DNA of 64,000 nucleotides, taken from Armatimonadota bacterium. GTDB lineage: Bacteria; Armatimonadota; Fimbriimonadia; Fimbriimonadales; Fimbriimonadaceae. Positions 9,282 through 17,516 of the stretch are shown piece after piece; the stretch's first letter is position 1, and every line of letters starts with the position of its first letter. The translations under genes were made by a program, and so were the position numbers. The notes under the pieces were generated by a model, which was not told where the DNA came from, did not search any database, and was given only the letters and a program-made list of their open reading frames with translations. The DNA is taken from the NCBI GenBank assembly GCA_037138755.1, contig JBAXHT010000001.1, positions 901,805 to 965,804 on the forward strand, read 5' to 3'.

Positions 9282-11255
9282 TCAATTACCGTCCGGCTTA
9301 GCCCGCAGCAACTCTTGGCCGCGAGCGACCAAGCGACGGCGAAGTTCCGAAGGGAGCGCTTCGACTTTCATCATCGCCGACTTGAGCACTGGCTTCCCTA
9401 CATATGTCTCCGTCATTCTTGCCCCACCGTTCTTACTTGATTGATGATACAAGAAGAGATTCAGGTTCTCCTGGGTCGCCTCCGCGACCTCGGTAGCTGG
9501 TTCTAATCTTCCCCAAGCCATCCAACGTGCCAATTCGTCAAAGGTCAGAAAGTTTCGGCGAAGCCCAGGTTCGAATCCCAGTCTCGGCGGATAAACCACT
9601 TCAAAGCCGGATGTTCTCGTCACATTCCCGGAGAGGATCATGCCCTCGTCCACCTTCGGGAAGGCGACGGCCGCGATGCGAGGATCTAGTTCTTGGAGTC
9701 CGTCAGAGAAAAAGAAACTCTCGAGAAAGGTTCGTCGAGTTTCTTCAGGTTGTCGAGCAACCAGCAGGGTTTGCCCGCGAACTAAAGAATCTTGAGACGA
9801 TCGCGGGAGCGTTGCGAACAATACTCCCAGCCCGCGGATTCCTACGTTCTCGGTCAGCATCGAAACTAAGGTGAGCACAGGTTGCATTCGGTCGAGACGG
9901 AGCCTCCTTACCCCCGCTCCGATCTCAATTCGCCTAATCGTACTGTCGACACCGAACCGATCAGTTCTCCACTCTGTCGCTAATGTGTTAAACAGTTTCC
10001 CCATTTCGCGACGGTCCACTCGATTTTGACGAACCCATAATGGATCGCGGTGCATACCGATGATCCACCCATCGCTATCAGCACGAAAACTTCCCGTACT
10101 CAATCGAGGGGAGCTTATAGCAACTGCTCCGCCCGCACCATCGTCTGTCAAAAGAGCAATCATTGGCTTGGCACTCTCCTCAGAATAAAGTCTCCAATCG
10201 TCGCCTCCCAAATAGCCCAACGGGTCCTCCAGTTCGGCCTTCGACCACCGGGAACATAATTCACCGACCAACCCAATCGCTTTTAACCGTTCTTTGTTTC
10301 CCGATTCGATTTCGGCCGCAGTCGCACCATCATTGTAGGAAGAATCAAGGTCATGTGAGGCTCGTAGTCTGGATGTTGCAAACTCGCGGAGCCTAGATTT
10401 ACCCCGTAATGGTTCGAACTCGGGATACTTGGCAACGTTCGAGAACTCACGTACCGTTGTCAGCACCCTGCCGGACGTATCCAACATGGATACCTCTGCA
10501 AAGAGAGAATGCTCACCCAATTCTTTCAGTTTCAGCCTCCAGTGGGTTGCATCACGAAGGCTTGAGGCGGGCTTACCGTTTTTCCATTCGAACCCGAACA
10601 CAGAGCGAACTAACTCGGTCTCTGAGCGCAAGTTTGTCAATATCTGATCTGTGGGTGCTTCCAGCTTGGCGTGAAGAGCAAGGCTCTGATCGGAGAATGG
10701 ATGATGTTCAAGACTGGTTCCAACTTTCGTTAAGATGGATGGTTCGATTCCGTTGAACAACCGGGCGAGAAACCGGCCTGAAGGCTCCGATCGGCGTTGC
10801 CACACCATTTCTGGCACTCGCTCCTTAAAATCTTGTTCGTCAGTAAATGGTTTGGTCACCCGCGCAAGCCAAGTTCCAAACTCTCGATCTGACCAGGCCT
10901 CCGGAGAGTAGTGTGGTGCAAGGTCGGCCTTCAACCGATTAATCTTTGCCTTCATGCAGGCATATCTAGCGTCCAAATCCGCCTTCTGCTGCTTGCTCGT
11001 CTGAGTCAGGATATACCGCCCATCATTCTCCTCCCAGGTCGCGTTCAAAACCTTCGCCAGGTTCGCCTTAACCTCACTCCAAGGCCGCCCCATCGTCCGA
11101 ATCGCCACCACATCATTCTCTAGGTATGGCACCACGCTCAAGCCCAGACGTGATTCCGAAGCTAGCTTCGGAATCAGATTCACCAACCGAATCCCCGGAC
11201 TCTCCACATTGATCGGAGTCGACTGAATCACCAGTCCCAGAGTCAAGGCGAGCAT
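9282..11255 (-). CDS. Secreted protein of unknown function, tandem paralogue 3 (first in operon)
   Basis: 657 residues, promoter-proximal member of the triplet. The hydrophobic start and STN-like block (residues about 15-84) are almost the same as in paralogue 1. From about residue 85 the sequences diverge but stay alignable (RYACMKAKI/RYECMTAKI; PEMVWQRRSEPSGRFLARLF/PEIVWRRRSDPNGRFIARFF; DDWRLYSEESAKPMIALL/DEWRLFSEEQSKPMIAFL). The DPLGYLGGDDWRLYSEE block is shared by copies 1 and 3. It has its own TATGAT box 6 nt before the ATG and is divergent from the ATP-grasp triad. No catalytic motif is evident. Confidence 0.75.
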   Translation of the reverse strand: MLALTLGLVIQSTPINVESPGIRLVNLIPKLASESRLGLSVVPYLENDVVAIRTMGRPWSEVKANLAKVLNATWEENDGRYILTQTSKQQKADLDARYACMKAKINRLKADLAPHYSPEAWSDREFGTWLARVTKPFTDEQDFKERVPEMVWQRRSEPSGRFLARLFNGIEPSILTKVGTSLEHHPFSDQSLALHAKLEAPTDQILTNLRSETELVRSVFGFEWKNGKPASSLRDATHWRLKLKELGEHSLFAEVSMLDTSGRVLTTVREFSNVAKYPEFEPLRGKSRLREFATSRLRASHDLDSSYNDGATAAEIESGNKERLKAIGLVGELCSRWSKAELEDPLGYLGGDDWRLYSEESAKPMIALLTDDGAGGAVAISSPRLSTGSFRADSDGWIIGMHRDPLWVRQNRVDRREMGKLFNTLATEWRTDRFGVDSTIRRIEIGAGVRRLRLDRMQPVLTLVSMLTENVGIRGLGVLFATLPRSSQDSLVRGQTLLVARQPEETRRTFLESFFFSDGLQELDPRIAAVAFPKVDEGMILSGNVTRTSGFEVVYPPRLGFEPGLRRNFLTFDELARWMAWGRLEPATEVAEATQENLNLFLYHQSSKNGGARMTETYVGKPVLKSAMMKVEALPSELRRRLVARGQELLRAKPDGN

Positions 11256-11261
11256 GACTTA

Positions 11262-11267
11262 ATCATA
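11262..11267 (-). promoter_or_regulatory. TATGAT -10-like box, leaderless pattern, for paralogue 3
   Basis: TATGAT on the minus strand, a 6-nt spacer TAAGTC, then the ATG. The arrangement is duplicated exactly in front of paralogue 1. Confidence 0.55.
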
Positions 11268-11351
11268 CGATATGCAGTGAGCTGGAAGATCAATGGATAG
11301 CGACCAAAAGTGAGCCGCGAAAAGCGAATCACCCAAAGCGAAGCGCCCAAC

Positions 11352-11380
11352 TTGCACTAATCCGCCAAACCATCTATCAT
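11352..11380 (+). promoter_or_regulatory. Promoter of the ATP-grasp/alpha-E/transglutaminase operon
   Basis: TTGCAC (11352-11357), a 17-nt spacer and TATCAT (11375-11380). The expected start site near 11387 leaves only about 10 nt before the ATG at 11397, with no Shine-Dalgarno sequence. Confidence 0.5.
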
Positions 11381-11396
11381 AATCACCACTTGTACA

Positions 11397-12857
11397 ATGC
11401 GGTCCAAGGTGGAGAGTCAAGTGGAGTGGAACGCAAGCGAGCAGGGATTCGATGAGATCTGGCTAAAGCCGGGCAAGCCGCGCAAGCACTACGAGCAATT
11501 GCTCAAGTCCTTCGGCAATATGTCGCCCGAAGAGGTAGCCCGAAGGGAGAACCTACAGTACCTCTCACTCCTCAACCAAGGGATCACGTTCAACGTGTAC
11601 GGCGAGGCCGAAGGCCGAGAACGAGTCTTCCCGTTTGACTTCGTCCCGCGCATCATCACCGCCGCCGAGTGGGATCACCTCAAGCGGGGCCTGACCCAGC
11701 GCATCACCGCGATCAACCGCTTTCTGCTTGACATCTACGGCGAGCAAGACATCCTCCACAAAGGCGTCGTTCCCTGGGAGCTGATCCTCTCTCGCAAGGA
11801 GTACCGAAGGGAACTCAGAGGCATCATCCCGCCTCGGAAGGTCTTCACTCACGTCTGCGGAACCGACCTCATCCGCGATGACCGAGGCGACTTCCTTGTC
11901 CTGGAAGACAACTGCCGCTGCCCAAGCGGAGTTTCCTACGTCGTCGAAAACCGAAACCTGCTGGCACGGACGTTCCCCGAGCTCTTTAACCGCTATCCGG
12001 TTCGGCCCGTGCGCGACTACCCGCAGATGCTCCTCGACACCTTGACTTTTGTTGCTCCTCATTACGGCGAAAGCTCCCTCGCGGTTGTTCTCACCCCAGG
12101 CAGCTACAACTCCGCGTTCTTTGAGCACTCCTTCCTCGCCCGAGAAATGGGAATCCCGTTGGTGGAAGGCCGAGATCTCATCGTCGAAGACAACCAAGTC
12201 TTCGCCCGAACCACCGAAGGTCGCCAGCGCGTCAGCGTCATCTACCGCCGCATCGACGACGACTTCATCGACCCCGTCGCCTTCAACCACGACAGCACCC
12301 TCGGCGTCCCAGGCCTGCTCAACGCCTACCGCGCCGGAACCGTTGCCCTCGCCAACGCCCCCGGCGCCGGCGTCGCCGACGACAAAGCCGTCTACGCCTT
12401 CATACCCGAGATCATCCGGCACTACCTCTCCGAAGAGCCCATCCTGAAGCAGGTCACCACTTTCACTGGCTACAAGCCCGACGACTTCAAGTACATGGTC
12501 GACCACGCCAGCGAGCTCGTCATCAAAACTACCGGCGACGCTGGCGGCTACGGAATGCTGATGGGCCCGATGGCGAGCAAGAAGGAAGTCAAAGAGTACG
12601 TTGCAAAGATGCACGAAAACCCCGGCAACTACGTCGGCCAACCGCTCATTGAGTTGAGCAGTCATTCGACATTCCTGAACGGCGAGTTCGTCCCCCGCCG
12701 AATCGACCTCAGACCCTACATCCTTTACGGCGACCGAGTAAGGATCCTCCCCGGCGGCCTCACACGGGTCGCCCTCAAAGAAGGCTCCTACGTCGTCAAC
12801 TCCAGTCAAGGCGGCGGAAGCAAAGACACCTGGGTCCTGGAGGACAGAAGGGCATGA
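11397..12857 (+). CDS. Circularly permuted ATP-grasp protein
   Basis: 486 residues, the usual length of CP_ATPgrasp_1 (DUF404/DUF407) proteins. Family blocks are visible in order: FDEIWLKPGKPRKHY, LNQGITFNVYGE, FPFDFVPRIITAAEW, TDLIRDDRGDFLVLEDNCRCPSGVSYV, GGYGMLMG and RRIDLRPYILYG. The family is predicted to form amide bonds with ATP and co-occurs with alpha-E and transglutaminase proteins in a proposed peptide-making or peptide-modifying system; its true substrate is unknown. It starts the three-gene operon. Its TGA overlaps the next ATG (12854-12857). The 11397 start is favoured because the family N-terminus begins just upstream of FDE and a promoter sits at the right distance. Confidence 0.9.
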   Translation: MRSKVESQVEWNASEQGFDEIWLKPGKPRKHYEQLLKSFGNMSPEEVARRENLQYLSLLNQGITFNVYGEAEGRERVFPFDFVPRIITAAEWDHLKRGLTQRITAINRFLLDIYGEQDILHKGVVPWELILSRKEYRRELRGIIPPRKVFTHVCGTDLIRDDRGDFLVLEDNCRCPSGVSYVVENRNLLARTFPELFNRYPVRPVRDYPQMLLDTLTFVAPHYGESSLAVVLTPGSYNSAFFEHSFLAREMGIPLVEGRDLIVEDNQVFARTTEGRQRVSVIYRRIDDDFIDPVAFNHDSTLGVPGLLNAYRAGTVALANAPGAGVADDKAVYAFIPEIIRHYLSEEPILKQVTTFTGYKPDDFKYMVDHASELVIKTTGDAGGYGMLMGPMASKKEVKEYVAKMHENPGNYVGQPLIELSSHSTFLNGEFVPRRIDLRPYILYGDRVRILPGGLTRVALKEGSYVVNSSQGGGSKDTWVLEDRRA

Positions 12858-13798
12858 TGCTCTCGCGAATCGCCGATTCGCTCTACTGGATGGGTCGCTA
12901 CATTGAGCGCGCCGAAAACACATGCCGCCTGCTCAAGGCAACGCACGAGTTTACCGTCGAGCTGTCCGGACTAAACGACGAACTCGCTGCCCAAGAGTGG
13001 CACCTGCTCTTTGGCAAACCGCCGGCCAACGTAGGACTGACCCTCAACGCGCAGTATATCGACTCGTTCATGTACGACGCCTCCAACCCGCTCTCGGTAA
13101 TCTCCTGCATCGAGCAAGCGAGGAGCAACGCGCGAAGCATTGGCGAAGTTCTGACCCGAGAGGTGATCCAGCAGCTCAACGAGATGTATCACGCAATGGT
13201 CTCAGCCCGCCAAGCCGTGGCTCTGAATCCGGCTCGGCTGACCGACTTCACAGAGGCAACGCACAAAGACATCCTCACCCTCCTTGGTGCCATTGAGCAC
13301 ACCCTGACGAGGGATCAAGGCTGGACTTACATGAAGCTTGGCGAGGCCATGGAGCGCACGCAGCGAACCCTCAAAGTTCTCGAACTCAAACTCCCTAACC
13401 TGCGAGCGGCGCACAAATCAAACGACCTTTCAATGTCCTTCGCCTTCGGACGAATCTTACTCCTCGACCTAGCATCCCTGGAGAACTATCGAAGAGTCTA
13501 TGGGGCCCGCCTCGAACCCGATCAAGTCCTAAAATTTCTCCTTTTCAACGACCAAACTCCGCGCTCGGTCCACAGCGGCCTCAAGCGGATGAAGGCGTAC
13601 GTCGACTTGCTTCCGTCAGCTCATGCCGGAATGCCGACCATGCGCCGAATCCTCGGGCGCAAGCTCGCCGAAGCCCAGTATGACGAGGCCCGAATCATGG
13701 CAATGTCCGACCTAGCCGAATACACTCAGCGCACCTCAATCGCCCTCATGAACGCCCACGAAGCTCTCGTCAAACCGCAACACGAGGTGGAAGCATGA
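12854..13798 (+). CDS. Alpha-E domain protein
   Basis: 314 residues, nearly all alpha-helical by composition, matching the alpha-E family. The signature start LSRIADSLYWMGRYIERAEN is conserved. Two ATGs in a row (12854, 12857) could serve; the first overlaps the stop of the ATP-grasp gene by 4 nt. Alpha-E proteins are always found beside circularly permuted ATP-grasps and transglutaminases and have no known catalytic residues, so a scaffold or partner role is inferred. The stop again overlaps the next start (13795-13798), so all three genes should be translated in a coupled manner. Confidence 0.9.
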   Translation: MMLSRIADSLYWMGRYIERAENTCRLLKATHEFTVELSGLNDELAAQEWHLLFGKPPANVGLTLNAQYIDSFMYDASNPLSVISCIEQARSNARSIGEVLTREVIQQLNEMYHAMVSARQAVALNPARLTDFTEATHKDILTLLGAIEHTLTRDQGWTYMKLGEAMERTQRTLKVLELKLPNLRAAHKSNDLSMSFAFGRILLLDLASLENYRRVYGARLEPDQVLKFLLFNDQTPRSVHSGLKRMKAYVDLLPSAHAGMPTMRRILGRKLAEAQYDEARIMAMSDLAEYTQRTSIALMNAHEALVKPQHEVEA

Positions 13799-14745
13799 TC
13801 CTGGACGTTGAGCATCGGCTCAACTTCAACTACTCAGGCTTCATTAGCGAGTCGTCGATGGAGCTCCGCGTTGAGCCAACGAGCAACAACCACCAAACCG
13901 TCCGCTCGTTCTACATCGCGGTTGGGCCAGTGACCAAGGTGTTCCGCTATATCAACTGGCTTGGGGCACCCACACATCACTTCTCTATCACCGATTATCA
14001 CAAAGAGATCCAAGTGATCTCCCGCTCGGTAGTCGAAACTCACCCCAAACATCCCGATCTTGAGGTCATTTTGGACTCCGTCGAGGACATCCCCACCGAT
14101 GGCCCCATCCTCGACTCGCTGATGTTTACTGATTTGGTGGTGGATTCGCCACGCCTTCGGGAGTTTTGCAATGGTGTCGATCTCTCGACGCCGCTCGGCG
14201 GAGTGATTCAGCAAGTGGTTGACCTTGTGAGCCATCACATGACGTATGCGAGCGAGGTCACTACTGTCGCAACCACCAGCGATGAAGTTCTCGATCAACC
14301 AGGCGGTGTATGCCAAGACTTTGCCCACCTTTCATTAGCAGTGCTGCGTTCGCTCGGCGTGCCGGCCCGCTACGTTAGCGGATACTTCCATGTCGCAGAG
14401 CCCACAAAGCCAAGCGAGAGTCACGCCTGGATTGAGTTCTATTCTCCCACCTTTGGCTGGTGCGGCTACGATCCAACTCACTCGTGCCTTCCGGACGAAC
14501 GCCATGTTGTGATCGCTCATGGCCGCGATTACAACGACGCCGCTCCAAACCGGGGGGTCTATGTTGGCAATGCTTCGGAGTCACTCAAGGTCGAAGTTAA
14601 AACCACCGAAACCGAGCCAACCAGCCCGCTCGACCTTCGAGACGATATCGGTCGAATCGAAGTCCCGGTCTACGCCGAATTTCCTCAGATCACGAAGACC
14701 ACAAAACCAGCCGACCAAATGGTCGCTCAACAACAGCAGCAGTAG
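13795..14745 (+). CDS. Transglutaminase-like cysteine protease-fold protein
   Basis: 316 residues. Residues 1-90 match the bacterial transglutaminase N-terminal beta domain (LNFNYSGFISESSMELRVEP). The core carries the full catalytic triad: C173 (GGVCQDFAH), H210 (SHAWIEFY) and D226 (GYDPTHSC). It has no signal peptide, so it should be cytoplasmic with its two operon partners. The family may hydrolyse or transfer amide bonds made by the ATP-grasp partner; that is the published hypothesis for the triad, not something visible here. The gene ends 2 nt from the convergent serine-hydrolase gene, leaving no room for a terminator. Confidence 0.9.
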   Translation: MILDVEHRLNFNYSGFISESSMELRVEPTSNNHQTVRSFYIAVGPVTKVFRYINWLGAPTHHFSITDYHKEIQVISRSVVETHPKHPDLEVILDSVEDIPTDGPILDSLMFTDLVVDSPRLREFCNGVDLSTPLGGVIQQVVDLVSHHMTYASEVTTVATTSDEVLDQPGGVCQDFAHLSLAVLRSLGVPARYVSGYFHVAEPTKPSESHAWIEFYSPTFGWCGYDPTHSCLPDERHVVIAHGRDYNDAAPNRGVYVGNASESLKVEVKTTETEPTSPLDLRDDIGRIEVPVYAEFPQITKTTKPADQMVAQQQQQ

Positions 14746-14747
14746 AC

Positions 14748-15701
14748 CTATTTGGACGACTTGGTGATCAGTTCGAGAAATTCGCGATCACTCCAACCAC
14801 GCATCGCTCCAGAAACCTTGCCCATCCTCAAAGCCACCATTTTGAGTTTCGGAATGATGTAGAGACGCTGTTTGCCCGCACCCGCCGCCATTCGGAAACC
14901 GTCGGCGCTGGGATCAGCTTTGGCGGTCATCATGCTCGCTTCGTCGGCGTCCGAAAGCCACCAGCTCATGCCATAGCCGGGATTCGCCTTGGACGGTAGG
15001 TAGAGCTCCTTCATCAACTTGGCGTCAATCAACTGTTTGCCTTTCCACTTCCCATCCGCCATGACGAACTGACCGAAAGTGATCCAGTCTCGGGGCTTGA
15101 TCCATCCGCCTCCGGCTAGCTGAGGCTTCCCGTCCGCACACTTGCCCCGATAGAACATCGAGATTCCAAGCGGCTTCATGATCCGCCGATCGAGATACTG
15201 TTCCCAACTCTCGTTCTTGAGCTTGGCTTCGATGAGCGAACCGAAAATGTTGAAGCTATTCGGGCCGTAAGCGAATTGCTCGCCGGGTTCAAATACAGCG
15301 GTGGCTGCTTTAGCGGTCTCCCAGCCTTCGCGTTCGCCAGCGTCTCGACCCCGAACCCCGACGGGCAATCCGCTGGAAAGCGAGAGCAGGTGGCGAACCG
15401 TTATCTTGGACTTCTTCGGATCGTTCTTCCACTCCACAAATGTGTCCGCAACATTCTCATCGTAGGTCAGAAGTTTGTCGGTCGCTGCCGCCGCGGCAAC
15501 GACGCCGCAAAAGCTTTTTGACCCGCTCGCCATGGCCTGGGAAGTGCCTTCTCCGCCGCCGTTGGCGTACTTTTCAAACACGAGTTTGCCGTTGATCGAA
15601 ACCAACATCGCCTGAGAGTTAAACTTCTCCGCGTACTTCCAACCCTCATCAAAAGGAGCCTGGCGCGCGAGGGTGAGCGAAAGAACAAAAGCCGAAATCA
15701 T
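14748..15701 (-). CDS. Serine hydrolase, beta-lactamase/class C PBP family
   Basis: 317 residues. A hydrophobic N-terminus (MISAFVLSLTLA) suggests export. Motifs of class C beta-lactamase-type esterases/peptidases are present: S59-G-S-K62 as SxxK (ASGSKSF), a Tyr-containing second motif (FAYGPNSFNIFG; YxxN rather than the usual YxN), and a glycine-rich third motif near GAGKQRLYI. Such enzymes act on D-amino-acid peptides, esters or beta-lactams; the sequence does not distinguish these. GAAGGA directly touches the ATG, too close for a standard ribosome site. It is convergent with the transglutaminase gene. Confidence 0.8.
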   Translation of the reverse strand: MISAFVLSLTLARQAPFDEGWKYAEKFNSQAMLVSINGKLVFEKYANGGGEGTSQAMASGSKSFCGVVAAAAATDKLLTYDENVADTFVEWKNDPKKSKITVRHLLSLSSGLPVGVRGRDAGEREGWETAKAATAVFEPGEQFAYGPNSFNIFGSLIEAKLKNESWEQYLDRRIMKPLGISMFYRGKCADGKPQLAGGGWIKPRDWITFGQFVMADGKWKGKQLIDAKLMKELYLPSKANPGYGMSWWLSDADEASMMTAKADPSADGFRMAAGAGKQRLYIIPKLKMVALRMGKVSGAMRGWSDREFLELITKSSK

Positions 15702-15765
15702 TCCTTCGTGGTTAACGTTTTTGTCATAGCGCAGTTCGGCAAACAGGGCTTTCTTCCTAGATCGG

Positions 15766-15771
15766 TAAACT
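15766..15771 (+). promoter_or_regulatory. TAAACT -10-like box before the isomerase gene
   Basis: TAAACT ends 7 nt before the ATG at 15779; no Shine-Dalgarno sequence is present. It fits the leaderless pattern with one extra spacer base. Confidence 0.4.
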
Positions 15772-15778
15772 AGCCTCG

Positions 15779-16831
15779 ATGTCCATCGATCTGAACTCCC
15801 GCGACGCCGTCACTGCGCTTGATCCCAAAGGAATGTGGCACTTCACCGAGGAATATCCAAATCAGTGCCGTACCGCCCTTGGCCTGGTGGATGGTGTTGA
15901 TTTCCCGACTGGCGAGTTCAATTTGGCGATGCTGACCGGCTTGGGTGGGTCGGCGGTTGGTGGCGACTACGTGCGAGCAATGTTTGAGGCGTTCGGTTCG
16001 ATTCCGTTCATCGTCAACCGCGACTATCATTTGCCTTCTTATGTCGGATCCAAAACACTGGTTTTTGCAACAAGCTACAGCGGCAACACCGAAGAAACAC
16101 TGTCGGCGTATGCGGAAGCAAAAGCCGCCGGAGCGACGATCGTTTGCGTGACGAGCGGAGGAAAACTCGCCGAGATGGCTAAGGCTGACGGCTTCACCGT
16201 CGTTACCGTTCCCGGCGGCCAACCACCCCGAACCGCCCTCGGTTTCATGCTGATCCCCGTCCTCGCCGCTGCCATCAAAATGGGTCTTCTCCCCGAGCAA
16301 GACTTTGCCAACGCCTTTGACCTCCTCGAAAAGCTCTGCGCTGAGTGGACTATCGAAGGCGCAAACCCCATTGCCAAAGACATGGCAAAGGACCTCCACG
16401 GAAATCTGGGGATTATCTATGGCCTCGGCCCCTGGCAAGCCATTACCGCCAACCGCTGGAAGGGACAGATCAACGAGAACTCTAAGAACCATATCTTCGT
16501 CAACCAGTTCCCTGAGCTGAACCACAACGAGATTCTTGCTTGGGTGAAAGCTGGCGAGCAGGGAGTAGGGAAGTACGTCGGGATCATCCTTGAGGATGGC
16601 AACGAGAGCGCAAAAATGAAAAAGCGCGCCGAAGTTACCGAGGGGCTGGTGAAGGATCTTTGCTCGTTCCAACACGTCGCGGCGATTGGAGATAATCTTC
16701 TCGAAAAACTCCTAACACTAACCTATCTCGGAGACTTCGTTTCCTTGTATCTCGCGGCGCTCAACCAAGTCGACCCTGAAAACATTGATTCCATCAACGT
16801 TTTGAAGACCGAACTTGGCAAGGTGAACTAA
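15779..16831 (+). CDS. Bifunctional phosphoglucose/phosphomannose isomerase (SIS domain)
   Basis: 350 residues, the standard length of this archaeal/bacterial family. The SIS fold motifs are clear: LTGLGGSAVGGDYVRAM for the phosphosugar loop, ATSYSGNTEETLSAY for the Ser/Thr phosphate-binding motif, and GGQPPRTALGFML, the conserved family segment. ELNHNEILAW carries the catalytic histidine region. It interconverts glucose-6-phosphate, mannose-6-phosphate and fructose-6-phosphate in the cytoplasm. It is a single-gene unit flanked by minus-strand genes on both sides. The assignment is firm at family level; which sugar dominates cannot be read from sequence. Confidence 0.88.
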   Translation: MSIDLNSRDAVTALDPKGMWHFTEEYPNQCRTALGLVDGVDFPTGEFNLAMLTGLGGSAVGGDYVRAMFEAFGSIPFIVNRDYHLPSYVGSKTLVFATSYSGNTEETLSAYAEAKAAGATIVCVTSGGKLAEMAKADGFTVVTVPGGQPPRTALGFMLIPVLAAAIKMGLLPEQDFANAFDLLEKLCAEWTIEGANPIAKDMAKDLHGNLGIIYGLGPWQAITANRWKGQINENSKNHIFVNQFPELNHNEILAWVKAGEQGVGKYVGIILEDGNESAKMKKRAEVTEGLVKDLCSFQHVAAIGDNLLEKLLTLTYLGDFVSLYLAALNQVDPENIDSINVLKTELGKVN

Positions 16832-16838
16832 AAAAGGT

Positions 16839-17411
16839 CTAGGGTGCCAGCTCAACCGAATAGGAAACCGCGCTTGCGAGCGCTTCCGCATCCTTTTTGG
16901 CCGCCGCGTTGCCATGCGGCCAAGAGATCATCATGGAATAGCTGAACTTCGGACTCCCGAGGTAATACATGCGATCTCGCCGAGGCGCATTCGGGTGATC
17001 CCTCTCTTCATATGCGCCCTTAAACCCTTCGCTGGTCCGAACGGGCTGCGTCTTGCTATTTGCAAATCGACTCACAACTCCTTGTCCCGCAGCCCCAGTC
17101 CCCTCGCAGATGACTGAAACAATGGCATCGTTCAGGCTGTATGCAAAGCCTTCGTCCTTCGAAGTCGTCCCCTTAGGCAGGAGGCACCTGACCCCTTTCC
17201 CGCCATCACGGCCCTCGAACTCAACTCGTTCGGTGCCAGGGGTTGATGGCGCCGGTATCTCTACCTCCGGACCGATATACTTTGTAAACTCCGGATCGGA
17301 TTCTGATAGCTTCTCATTCTTGATTAGTCCGATAAAATTCATCATCGGAACCACCAGCAGGAGAGCGGCGACCGCCATCATCCCGAGCGCAACTTTAGCG
17401 GACTTCGTCAT
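16839..17411 (-). CDS. Membrane-anchored hypothetical protein
   Basis: 190 residues. Residues about 7-28 form a hydrophobic anchor (VALGMMAVAALLLVVPMM); the rest is predicted to lie outside the membrane. The C-terminal part (YYLGSPKFSYSMMISWPHG) looks like a small beta-rich domain. I do not recognise a family. It lies convergent to the isomerase gene with 7 nt between them, and has a TACGCT box 6 nt before its ATG. Confidence 0.65.
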   Translation of the reverse strand: MTKSAKVALGMMAVAALLLVVPMMNFIGLIKNEKLSESDPEFTKYIGPEVEIPAPSTPGTERVEFEGRDGGKGVRCLLPKGTTSKDEGFAYSLNDAIVSVICEGTGAAGQGVVSRFANSKTQPVRTSEGFKGAYEERDHPNAPRRDRMYYLGSPKFSYSMMISWPHGNAAAKKDAEALASAVSYSVELAP

Positions 17412-17417
17412 GAAGCA

Positions 17418-17423
17418 AGCGTA
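17418..17423 (-). promoter_or_regulatory. TACGCT -10-like box, leaderless pattern
   Basis: On the minus strand TACGCT ends 6 nt before the ATG at 17411 (spacer TGCTTC). It is weaker than the other boxes but has the exact spacing. Confidence 0.35.
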
Positions 17424-17516
17424 CCAGCCGGTTTGCGTCGGTCAATCTCACCACAATCCGACATCTGCTACCGTAACGAGCACCCGCCTCGTAGGGTTAA
17501 ATAGAGGGGAGAGGAA

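Noticed and set aside
11565-12923. 452-residue minus-strand frame opposite the ATP-grasp gene
   Set aside because: Long only because of the GC-skewed codon pattern of the real gene on the + strand; rich in Val/Asp/Gly with no domain.
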